NCBI GenBank assembly: GCA_029859385.1
Contig: JAOUDF010000041.1
Span: 1-14,419 of the forward strand
Reading direction: 5' to 3'
DNA from: Nitrospirota bacterium
GTDB taxonomy: Bacteria; Nitrospirota; JAOUDF01
Length of the DNA stretch: 14,419 nucleotides
Within the stretch, counting starts at the first letter, position 1; each line of letters starts with the position of its first letter. The notes beneath the pieces are model-generated. The model worked only from the letters and a program-made list of their open reading frames with translations. It had not been told where the DNA came from and made no database searches. The translations under genes were made by a program, and so were the position numbers. Shown here in pieces: positions 1 to 5,904 of this stretch.

Positions 1-1
1 T

Positions 2-424
2 GATCTGCTTACTTCGAGAGATGCTGAGGTGCAGGCGGTGATGGGAGACACAGACCCCGATGCCGTTCCCAATCTGGGGCTTCTCATTGATGAGAGCCTC
101 GAAGTGCCAAACTCGGGCTCTGCGCAGAAGAATACCGGTACCGACAAACTGGAGAAAGGGTTGCTCGATAATGCAAAGCGACTTCGGACGGTGCAGCGGG
201 TAACGAGACTGGTCGATACCATGACCGATGCCCACGACAAGTTTGCCATTGCGGAGCATGCGGACGAGGTATGCCGGCTGCCCGCCAAAGGGTATGGTAC
301 GACCGAATTTGGCATGGACGACAACCGGCTTCAGGCCTTGATCGAGGGGGGCAGGACGGCCATGACGAGTTACCTGGCAACCCATGAGGCGGCGATAGAA
401 AAGAAAATGAGTATTCATGCATAA
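2..424 (+). CDS. C-terminal part of a probable patatin-like phospholipase (cut by window edge)
   Basis: The reading frame is open from the first complete codon at position 2 to the TAA at 422-424, so this is most likely the 3' end of a longer gene. A GTG at 29 could serve as a start but has no convincing ribosome-binding site. The visible 140 residues are hydrophilic and mostly helical. The motif GYGTTEF, followed by a helix with LIEGGRTAM, resembles the C-terminal end of patatin-like phospholipases, where a GxGTTxF strand and a last helix close the domain. That assignment is from memory of the family. The catalytic GxSxG serine and the DGG aspartate would lie upstream and cannot be seen. The next gene starts 30 bp downstream on the same strand, which suggests co-transcription. 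Alternatively it is the tail of an unrelated hypothetical protein. The presence of coding sequence is fairly secure; the family is moderate. Confidence 0.55.
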   Translation, partial: DLLTSRDAEVQAVMGDTDPDAVPNLGLLIDESLEVPNSGSAQKNTGTDKLEKGLLDNAKRLRTVQRVTRLVDTMTDAHDKFAIAEHADEVCRLPAKGYGTTEFGMDDNRLQALIEGGRTAMTSYLATHEAAIEKKMSIHA

Positions 425-454
425 AACGGCATGAAATAACGAGTGGGAGGATAT

Positions 455-1456
455 ATGGCGAGCTACCGCCTTGGTTCAAAGGGAACGGAAGTCAGCAGGA
501 TACAGCAACGGTTGAAGGAGGAAGGGCTTTACCTTGGGCCTGTTGACGGTGATTTTGGCGGCGGCACCGAGGCTGCTGTCAGGGTATTTCAGGCGAAGGA
601 GGGGCTTGAGGTCGACGGCAATGTGGGCCCCATAACCTGGAAGGCCCTTTTCGCGCAAGAGATACTTGCGCCGTCGATTCTCGACAAACCACTCAATCAT
701 CGGTCCCTTGCCCTGACAGGGACCTTCGAGACAGGGCAGGCGCCGCCGGAGTGTTTTACGGGACTCTCCGGAGACTTCGACGGGCAGGGGATCAGCTTCG
801 GCGTGCTTCAGTGGAACTTCGGCCAGGGGTCACTTCAGCCCCTTCTTCGGGAGATGATCGATCAGCATGACGACATTGTCCGTTCGATCTTTCAGGACCA
901 TTACGGTGTGCTGATTGCGGCGCTGCAATCCGACAGAGACGCACTCCTGGCCTTTGCCCGCTCCATTCAGCATTCGGCGAAGCACTTTGTTTTTGAGCCG
1001 TGGAAGGGGATGTTCAAGTCGCTGGGGAGGACGGAGGAGTTCCAGGAGATACAGGTAAGGCATGCCGCCAACCTGTTCAACTCGGCCATAAACCTTTGTG
1101 CCGAGTATGGTCTGACGTCGCAGAGGGCCGCCGCGCTTATGTTCGATATAAAAGTCCAGAACGGCAGCATCAGCAATCAGGTGAAGCATGTCATCCTGCA
1201 AGATTTTCACGCGCTGCCCGCAAATCTTTCGGGTGGTGATCTGGAGGTCGCCAAAATGCGCATCGTCGCCAATCGACGGGCCGAGGCCGCCAATCCCAGG
1301 TGGATAGAAGACGTGCGGGCTCGCAAGCTCTGTCTGGCTAACGGCGGCGGCGCCGTTCACGGCATTGTCTATGACCTGGATGAGCAGTTTGGAATAGGGC
1401 TGGCAAGCCTGCAGGCCGGCAAGGCGACAAACGTGGCGGCGTACACACCGGCCTAG
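455..1456 (+). CDS. Peptidoglycan-binding protein with lysozyme/chitosanase-like domain
   Basis: Start: ATG 455 (333 aa) is preceded by GGGAGGA at 445-451. The GTG at 443 lies inside that ribosome-binding site and is unlikely. Residues about 5-66 form a PG_binding_1 domain: GSKGTEVSRIQQRL, then GPVDGDFGGGTEAAVRVFQ and VDGNVGPITWKAL, the usual signature of this cell-wall-binding three-helix fold. The remaining ~250 residues contain TGTFETG (E92) and, 17 residues on, D109 within GDFDGQGISFGVLQW. A glutamate followed by DGxGxxxG recalls the catalytic E...D pair of GH46 chitosanases and the wider lysozyme superfamily. The protein is therefore probably a glycan hydrolase acting on peptidoglycan; the hydrolase part is inferred. 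No signal peptide or membrane segment is visible, which is odd for a wall enzyme. It sits 30 bp after the preceding gene and 14 bp before bcp, as in an operon. Confidence 0.75.
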   Translation: MASYRLGSKGTEVSRIQQRLKEEGLYLGPVDGDFGGGTEAAVRVFQAKEGLEVDGNVGPITWKALFAQEILAPSILDKPLNHRSLALTGTFETGQAPPECFTGLSGDFDGQGISFGVLQWNFGQGSLQPLLREMIDQHDDIVRSIFQDHYGVLIAALQSDRDALLAFARSIQHSAKHFVFEPWKGMFKSLGRTEEFQEIQVRHAANLFNSAINLCAEYGLTSQRAAALMFDIKVQNGSISNQVKHVILQDFHALPANLSGGDLEVAKMRIVANRRAEAANPRWIEDVRARKLCLANGGGAVHGIVYDLDEQFGIGLASLQAGKATNVAAYTPA

Positions 1457-1470
1457 GAAAGGAGGCAGTC

Positions 1471-1929
1471 GTGTTCAAGGCGGGAGATAAGGCGCCGGAA
1501 TTCAGGGCGTTGGACCACGAAGGAAAAGAGGTCACGTTAAAAGGGCTGCTTGCAGGCGGAAAGCGGGTGATCCTCTATTTCTATCCGAAAGACAACACGC
1601 CGGGGTGCACTACCGAGGCTTGTGATTTTCGTGATCGAGTGGAGCTTGTCGGGAAAAAAGGGGCTGTTGTTGTCGGAGTGAGCCCCGACAGCGCTTCATC
1701 TCATGTTGGGTTTCGGGAAAAATACAACCTGCCGTTCATGCTCATCTCCGATCCGGACCGGCTCGTTGCTACGGCTTACGGCGCCTATGGAGAAAAGACG
1801 AGCTACGGTAAAACCACTATGGGGATTATCCGTTCAACCTTTGTGATCGGTCCCGATGGAAGGATAGAAAAAGCCATGTATGGCGTGAAGGCGACAGGGC
1901 ATGCCGAGCAGGTAGTAAACGAACTGTGA
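1471..1929 (+). CDS. bcp: Thioredoxin-dependent thiol peroxidase, peroxiredoxin Q/Bcp
   Basis: This 152-residue cytosolic peroxiredoxin reduces H2O2 and organic hydroperoxides to water or alcohol and is recycled by thioredoxin. The start is GTG 1471, with AAGGAGG at 1459-1465 and a 5-nt spacer. The family hallmark YPKDNTPGCTTEACDFRD is present. It contains the peroxidatic Cys (first C of GCTTEAC) and the resolving Cys five residues later, the atypical 2-Cys arrangement of the BCP/PrxQ group. The following VVVGVSPDS and FMLISDPD segments and the TTMGIIRSTFVIGPDG segment match the thioredoxin-fold core. Length is normal for the family. It lies 14 bp after the peptidoglycan-binding gene, so it is probably co-transcribed with it. 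The assignment is secure; its functional link with its neighbours is not. Confidence 0.96.
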   Translation: MFKAGDKAPEFRALDHEGKEVTLKGLLAGGKRVILYFYPKDNTPGCTTEACDFRDRVELVGKKGAVVVGVSPDSASSHVGFREKYNLPFMLISDPDRLVATAYGAYGEKTSYGKTTMGIIRSTFVIGPDGRIEKAMYGVKATGHAEQVVNEL

Positions 1930-2014
1930 GCAGGTTGATATCGAGGCAAGAAGAAGGGTCTGGTCACGCAATAAAGTCCAAGACACGAGAGAAGGTGCGC
2001 GATACCTTTGTTTG

Positions 2015-2027
2015 AGAAAGGAGGTGA
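2015..2027 (+). promoter_or_regulatory. Near-perfect Shine-Dalgarno sequence in the metacaspase leader
   Basis: The 13 bases AGAAAGGAGGTGA match the complement of the 3' end of 16S rRNA almost without interruption, yet the metacaspase ATG is 80 nt further on and has its own AGGAGGA. Seven bases after the AGGAGG (2019-2024) is a CTG at 2032, which opens a 28-codon frame ending in TAA at 2116-2118. That frame overlaps the metacaspase start at 2108 by 11 nt. It may be a translated leader or coupling peptide with a CTG start, or simply a ribosome standby site. Confidence 0.4.
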
Positions 2028-2107
2028 CCTTCTGTCAGAATTAACACAGCGGATCTGTGCAGGCAGTATTACTGCGGATGCAATTGACCAGAGAAGAGGA
2101 GGATTTT

Positions 2108-2965
2108 ATGGCGAGTAACAGAAAGGCTTTGTGTGTAGGCATCAATCAGTTTAAAAACTATCCTGGCGCAGCCTTGCAGGGGTGCGTGAACGACGCCCAT
2201 GATATGTCGGCCATCCTTCAGGAGTTCCTCGGGTTTACCAATAATGACATTAAGGTTCTTACCGACGCCCAGGCGACAAAAGCCGCTATTATGAACAACC
2301 TGAAATCAATGGTTCAGGAGGCTAGGTCCGGTAAGCTCAGTTATCTGGTATTCAGCTTGTCGAGTCACGGCACCCAGGTGCCCGATACCAGCGGCGACGA
2401 GCCCGACAGGGCCGATGAGGCCTTCTGTCCCCACGACCTGGCTCAGGCAGGAAATAAGTGGGATCGCAACCACATCATTATCGACGACGAACTGCACGAC
2501 CTGTTTATCCAGCTGCCGCAGAATGTACTGCTGGAGGTCTATCTCGATACCTGCCATAGCGGTACCGGCATAAGGGCTATCGACATGCTGCTGGACCGCA
2601 AGCCGCGCTATCTTCCGCCGCCGTCGATAGAGGCATTTGAAGAAGTGGAGGGGTGTACATCGAGGGGCCTTTATCGTACCATGCTGGATAAGGGAATAAC
2701 CCATCACATCCTTTGGGCAGGTTGCCGCGCCGACCAGACCAGTGCTGACGCACGGATCGGCAACTCGTGGCACGGCGCTTTCACGTACTATCTCTGCAAG
2801 CAGATGCGGGCGGCCAAAAACAAGATATCGCGCAAGGACCTGTTGAAGAAGGTCCGGGCCGACCTGAAGGCAGGCAAGTATTCGCAGATCCCGCAGCTTG
2901 AGTGCGAAGCTACCAAGAGAAGCGCAAGGGCTATGGCACCTGAAGCGGAGATGGCAGGTGTTTAG
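2108..2965 (+). CDS. Metacaspase-like caspase-family protease (peptidase C14)
   Basis: This 285-residue protein has the caspase-haemoglobinase fold. Start ATG 2108 was chosen because AGAGGAGGA lies just upstream and homology begins at once with KALCVGINQF; the longer GTG start at 2057 adds an unconserved 17 residues. The N-terminal strand and the PGAALQGCVNDAHDM helix are typical of type I metacaspases. The catalytic dyad is visible: H87 in LSSHGTQ and C149 in YLDTCHSG. Acidic residues around 97-104 (DEPDRADEAFCPHD) resemble the metacaspase substrate/Ca-binding loop. LWAGCRADQTSADA and HGAFTYYL at about 202-227 complete the p10-like part. Such enzymes usually cut after Arg or Lys. There is no signal peptide, membrane segment or extra recognition domain, so it is probably cytosolic. 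It is 178 bp downstream of bcp and may have its own promoter. Its substrate is unknown. Confidence 0.92.
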   Translation: MASNRKALCVGINQFKNYPGAALQGCVNDAHDMSAILQEFLGFTNNDIKVLTDAQATKAAIMNNLKSMVQEARSGKLSYLVFSLSSHGTQVPDTSGDEPDRADEAFCPHDLAQAGNKWDRNHIIIDDELHDLFIQLPQNVLLEVYLDTCHSGTGIRAIDMLLDRKPRYLPPPSIEAFEEVEGCTSRGLYRTMLDKGITHHILWAGCRADQTSADARIGNSWHGAFTYYLCKQMRAAKNKISRKDLLKKVRADLKAGKYSQIPQLECEATKRSARAMAPEAEMAGV

Positions 2966-2982
2966 TTATCACTGTTAGGATA

Positions 2983-3009
2983 TGGTAGGGCGCCAACGGC
3001 GCCCTACCA
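2983..3009. repeat. Perfect palindromic hairpin downstream of the metacaspase gene
   Basis: A 12-bp perfect stem (2983-2994 pairing with 2998-3009) closes a 3-nt AAC loop. The arms carry GGTAGGGCGCC and its complement. It lies 18 bp after the metacaspase stop. No T-run follows, so it is not a classical intrinsic terminator, although it could stabilise the 3' end or stall polymerase. GC-rich palindromes of this kind are often dispersed REP-like elements, but no second copy is visible in this window. Confidence 0.6.
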
Positions 3010-3283
3010 GTCATTATATGTTGTGCCATTGATATCAGAACGTTTCCCGCCAAAGAAAACTTCCTGATGCGTCTTCCAAAGATGCTGAAGTCCTGAAGAG
3101 TTCCCTGAGCAGAGGCATTCAGTTTATTTTTATGGAACTTTTTGACGGGCTCCCGGTCTCAGCCGGTAGATACTCCTTGCCGGAAATAGCCTAAAAATAA
3201 ATATGTAAAGAGACTTTAGAAAAAAACATAATTGCCGAAACAGATGCATAATCCGATCTATCGACCGGGCCAAATAAAATTGG
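3010..3283. other. Non-coding stretch between the metacaspase gene and the DUF2156 promoter
   Basis: No convincing gene lies here. One frame stays open from 3033 to the TAA at 3192-3194 (53 codons), but its only start codon is the ATG at 3132, which would give 20 residues and has no ribosome-binding site. The right half is AT-rich (A-runs around 3195-3230), in keeping with a promoter-proximal region. Confidence 0.5.
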
Positions 3284-3312
3284 TTGACAGGCAACGAGTT
3301 AGTTGCTTAAAT
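3284..3312 (+). promoter_or_regulatory. Sigma-70-type promoter with an inverted repeat in its spacer
   Basis: A consensus -35 TTGACA (3284-3289) and a -10 TTAAAT (3307-3312, 4 of 6) are separated by exactly 17 bp, and the start codon of the DUF2156 gene is 62 bp downstream. The spacer contains GCAAC (3291-3295) and its complement GTTGC (3302-3306), six bases apart. A symmetric site between -35 and -10 is a classic place for a repressor to bind. The promoter is well supported by sequence; the operator is a suggestion. Confidence 0.6.
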
Positions 3313-3374
3313 CGCGCGAATTGATTTTGGCGACGATGCCCTGAATTACACTCTCTTAAAGAGAAAGGAGCCCC

Positions 3375-4448
3375 ATGATTGAGGCTGACGAACCTCCAAG
3401 TACTTTAACCCAGGTTGCTGTCGTAAGGAATACGCAGGAAACCGCAGGGTTCCTATTCCCTAAAGAGGTTATCAAAAATTACCTCTCCATCGAAGAATAC
3501 CGGCTTTACCCCTTCACCATAAATACTGGCCCTCTCCTCGAAAATTATTTGCAATACCAGGGAATACCGCTGTCCGATTACTCTTTTGCCAATAACATCA
3601 TCTGGTTGTCGCGGAAGAGCGGTTTCTACCAGATTATCGAGGATTGTTTCTGCCTTTTCAGCCTTAATGGTGATCGTCTCGCCATGCTGCTGCCGCCTCT
3701 CGGTCTGCCGGAAAACCAGCGCCGGGCTCTGGAAGTCTGTTTCGATATCATGGATGCCTATAACCCGACGCCGTTTCTCAGTGTAATGGAGTATGTCTAC
3801 AGGGATTTTCTGCCGGTGCTTGATATCGAAGGAGATACCGGAAACTCTACCCGGCGGGAAGAGTGGCTGGTGGAGACAAGTCTTCCTGACTATATTTACC
3901 GCACCGAAGATCTTATCGATCTAAAAGGCAATCCCTACAAGACAAAGCGGAGCGAGATCAACCAGTTCCGGCGCAGCTATCCCGATCACCGCATCGAGGC
4001 CCTCGGGCCACAGCACTGGCAAGGTGTGCGCGAGCTGCTTGACCGCTGGCTCATCAACAGGATCAAGTTCATGCCCGAAAATGCGGTATCCGAGTTTCTT
4101 GACACGGCGGAACAGGAGCGGCAGGCGATTGAACGTGCCCTTGAGTATCACGATCGTCTGAACCTTTTGGGTCTGTGCCTCTTTATCGGTGATCGTCTTG
4201 AAGGCTTTACGCTGGGCGAGCGACTTGCCCCGGGTGTTGCCAGCGTGCTGGTGGAGAAGACCAATTTCGCTATCTCCGGTTCGGCTCAGTTCCTCTTCCG
4301 TGAGATATGTCTCCTTTATGCTGACTGCGAATTCATGAACGTGGGCGACGACCTTGGCATGGAGAACCTGCGGAAAGTAAAGATGAGTTATCGTCCTGCG
4401 CGGTTTGGTGAAAAGGTGACTATCCGTCGGTCGCGCATACGCGGCTGA
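3375..4448 (+). CDS. DUF2156 (phosphatidylglycerol lysyltransferase C-terminal-like) protein
   Basis: This is a 357-residue cytosolic protein. Start ATG 3375 follows AAGGAG (3365-3370) with a 4-nt spacer. It has no signal peptide or membrane helices. The pattern LSDYSFANNIIW, then LAMLLPPLG, then FRRSYPDHRIEAL, then LEGFTLGERL and the C-terminal FMNVGDDLGMENLRKVKMSYRPARF is that of DUF2156, a double-GNAT-fold family related to the catalytic half of MprF (aminoacyl-phosphatidylglycerol synthase). Some relatives use aminoacyl-tRNA as donor, but stand-alone soluble versions such as this one have no settled function. It lacks the MprF membrane domain, so lipid lysinylation is not implied. The GNAT gene 22 bp downstream on the same strand suggests a two-gene operon of acyltransferase folds. 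The family is secure; the reaction is unknown. Confidence 0.88.
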   Translation: MIEADEPPSTLTQVAVVRNTQETAGFLFPKEVIKNYLSIEEYRLYPFTINTGPLLENYLQYQGIPLSDYSFANNIIWLSRKSGFYQIIEDCFCLFSLNGDRLAMLLPPLGLPENQRRALEVCFDIMDAYNPTPFLSVMEYVYRDFLPVLDIEGDTGNSTRREEWLVETSLPDYIYRTEDLIDLKGNPYKTKRSEINQFRRSYPDHRIEALGPQHWQGVRELLDRWLINRIKFMPENAVSEFLDTAEQERQAIERALEYHDRLNLLGLCLFIGDRLEGFTLGERLAPGVASVLVEKTNFAISGSAQFLFREICLLYADCEFMNVGDDLGMENLRKVKMSYRPARFGEKVTIRRSRIRG

Positions 4449-4470
4449 TCTTCTTGTTAAGCAATATTCC

Positions 4471-4917
4471 ATGGTAATTCGACCTGCCACAGCGTCGGAC
4501 ATTCAGGGCCTCCTTGAAATGGAGGCCCTGTTCCCCGGCGACAGGCTTTCGAGGCGGAGCTTCCGCCATCTGCTGACTCGCGCCAATGCCGATATTCTCA
4601 TCCGTGATGCTGACGGTACCATTGGGGGGAATATCGTCCTTCTCTACCGGCGCAACTCGCGCCTGGCTCGTATCTACTCCCTCATCGTGCATCCATCCCG
4701 CCGTCGTCAGGGCATTGCAAAAGCCCTGATTGAGGGGGCTGTAAAGGTGGCTACGAACAGGGGATGTGACAAGCTCGCTCTGGAAGTCCGTGCCGACAAC
4801 CTGGAAGCGCAGCATCTCTACCAATCCCTTGGTTTTATCCGTACTCGCCGCATCGCTGGCTACTACGAAGACGGAGCCCCTGCAATACGTCTTGAGAAAA
4901 AGCTCTTCGACGTGTAA
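4471..4917 (+). CDS. GNAT-family N-acetyltransferase (RimI-like)
   Basis: This 148-residue single-domain GNAT is predicted to transfer an acetyl group from acetyl-CoA. It begins MVIRPATASD, the usual first strand of the fold. Motif A is at about 69-90: LIVHPSRRRQGIAKAL, with RRRQGIA as the pyrophosphate-binding loop. It is followed by LALEVRADNLEAQHLYQSLGF (103-122), where N110 and Y117 are the residues normally found near the CoA and catalytic site of RimI-type enzymes. The ending with YYEDGAPAIRLEKKL is also RimI-like. It is therefore plausibly a protein N-terminal or small-molecule acetyltransferase, but the substrate cannot be read from sequence. No clear ribosome-binding site precedes ATG 4471. 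With only 22 bp to the upstream DUF2156 gene, translation is probably coupled to it. Confidence 0.9.
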   Translation: MVIRPATASDIQGLLEMEALFPGDRLSRRSFRHLLTRANADILIRDADGTIGGNIVLLYRRNSRLARIYSLIVHPSRRRQGIAKALIEGAVKVATNRGCDKLALEVRADNLEAQHLYQSLGFIRTRRIAGYYEDGAPAIRLEKKLFDV

Positions 4918-5185
4918 TGAAACAGGTAGTAGGCACCATTCTTTCGCTTCCCTTTCGTTAGCACATCCCCGCAATTCCCAATTGGCAGATATGTATTAAA
5001 GAAACGTCAATGTTGCATGAATGAAAAAAGGATGAAACGTATCCTTGTTTATTCTAATACGTTGAAAAATAGTGTTAAACTCCGCTTGGCGTTTCTATTG
5101 TGAAACATTAGTTGGGGTTGGGGGTATTGCCGGCAATCGCGTTATATTCCTTGAATAACAATGAGATGCGTAAAGAATAAATTTT
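4918..5185. other. AT-rich non-coding region upstream of the secreted repeat protein
   Basis: No supported gene is present on either strand. A 7-bp inverted repeat (AACGTAT 5036-5042, ATACGTT 5057-5063, 14 bases apart) could be a regulator site or weak hairpin. A perfect 12-bp palindrome at 5126-5137 is listed separately. The composition is clearly more AT-rich than the flanking genes. Confidence 0.5.
5126..5137. promoter_or_regulatory. Perfect 12-bp palindrome, candidate activator-binding site
   Basis: ATTGCCGGCAAT is perfectly symmetric and is centred about 80 bp before the transcription start predicted from the -24/-12 element at 5186-5202. That is a usual distance for an upstream activator site bound by a sigma-54 enhancer-binding protein. 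Only one copy is visible, so the role is inferred from position and symmetry. Confidence 0.4.
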
Positions 5186-5202
5186 CTGGCACGCCCCTTG
5201 AA
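5186..5202 (+). promoter_or_regulatory. Sigma-54-like (-24/-12) promoter
   Basis: CTGGCACGCCCCTTGAA fits the consensus YTGGCACGrNNNTTGCW at most positions, with the GG and the -12 TTG in the right register. The departures are C for the r and A for the C of the -12 GC dinucleotide, which may weaken it. Transcription would start near 5212, giving a leader of about 65 nt before the secreted repeat protein at 5277. No competing TTGACA/TATAAT pair was found closer to the gene. Confidence 0.6.
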
Positions 5203-5276
5203 ATAGTAACGAGTCAAGAAGGCAATGTGAAACAAACCAGAACCTAACTGATAACAACCAAACCTGGAGGTGGAAA

Positions 5277-5726
5277 ATGAAAAAGATCAATTCGATAGTG
5301 CTGGCAGGTCTTATGACAGTGGTCGCGGCGGGGACAGGTTTTGCGGCTGAGTATGCAAATGTAATCACGAAGGACCGTTTTGAGGCGGCCCTGGTAGACC
5401 AGGGGCAGTGGGCTTCCTATAAGAATGTTGTTACCCGCGACGGTTTCGCGCTGGCCCTTGCCGACCAGGCCGAGTTCGGGACTTACAAGAACGTGATGGA
5501 CGCTGACACCTTCGAGGCGGCCCTGGTGGACCAGAGCCAGTGGGCCTCCTATAAGAATATAGTTACCCGTGACGGCTTCGAGTTGGCCATGGTTGACCAC
5601 AGGGTAACCGGTGCATCTTACACCAACATGATCGGTTCCGCCGAGTTTGAAGATGCCCTTGGCGACCGCTGCCTCGCCGATGGCCAGGTTGGGCAGATAC
5701 TCCTTGCCAAGTGTGAAGTCAGGTAA
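5277..5726 (+). CDS. Small secreted protein of five 22-residue repeats (unrecognised family)
   Basis: This 149-residue protein begins at ATG 5277, preceded by GGAGG about 8 nt upstream. Residues 1-24 are a typical Sec signal peptide: Lys-Lys at positions 2-3, a hydrophobic core, and GFAA before E25 as the likely cleavage site. The mature part is five tandem units starting at Y26, Y48, Y70, Y92 and Y115. Each fits Y-x-N-h-h-x4-F-E-x-A-h-h-D-x, where h is hydrophobic. Units 1+2 and 3+4 form a 44-residue super-repeat; nucleotides 5379-5456 and 5511-5588 agree at 67 of 78 positions, with many of the differences at third codon positions. A tail of about 13 residues follows. The only cysteines, C132 and C146, could form a disulfide in the exported protein. 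I do not recognise the family. It is flanked by its own sigma-54-like promoter and a terminator, so it is probably monocistronic. Export to periplasm or outside is inferred from the signal peptide. Confidence 0.85.
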   Translation: MKKINSIVLAGLMTVVAAGTGFAAEYANVITKDRFEAALVDQGQWASYKNVVTRDGFALALADQAEFGTYKNVMDADTFEAALVDQSQWASYKNIVTRDGFELAMVDHRVTGASYTNMIGSAEFEDALGDRCLADGQVGQILLAKCEVR

Positions 5727-5785
5727 GCACCGAATTACTGATTCCCCCCGCCACACCTGACGAATTAAGATCAGGGTGTAGCACA

Positions 5786-5827
5786 GGCCCCGCCAGGCTT
5801 CCTCCGTCTCCCCGGCGGGGCTTTAAT
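5786..5827 (+). terminator. Rho-independent terminator after the secreted repeat protein
   Basis: GCCCCGCC (5787-5794) pairs with GGCGGGGC (5814-5821) across a 19-nt loop and is followed by TTTAATT. It lies 60 bp after the stop codon of the repeat protein and separates that gene from the response regulator. Confidence 0.75.
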
Positions 5828-5904
5828 TCCTGCTTTCTTTAAGGAATATGTGTGGATAAAAATAAATGTGGATTCGACCTTTGACAAACCGAGAAAGAGG
5901 AGGT

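Noticed and set aside
455..2118. Similar start context (GGAGGAT...TATGGCGAG) in the PG-binding and metacaspase genes as evidence of shared origin
   Set aside because: The match is short and dominated by the ribosome-binding site and a common MAS start; the proteins are otherwise unrelated.
2767..2784. TGGCACGGCGCTTTC, resembling a sigma-54 promoter
   Set aside because: It is inside the metacaspase coding region, the -12 part does not fit, and no gene starts at a suitable distance.
3033..3194. 53-codon open frame after the metacaspase
   Set aside because: Its only start codon is ATG 3132, giving 20 residues without a ribosome-binding site. It could be a gene remnant, but nothing supports that.
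5108..5368. Minus-strand open frame across the repeat-protein promoter
   Set aside because: It is antisense to the signal peptide and its hydrophobic look comes from the mirrored sequence; no ribosome-binding site.
5244..5756. Minus-strand 170-codon frame with apparent repeats
   Set aside because: Its repeats are the reverse image of the plus-strand 22-residue repeats, which have a signal peptide, ribosome-binding site and terminator.
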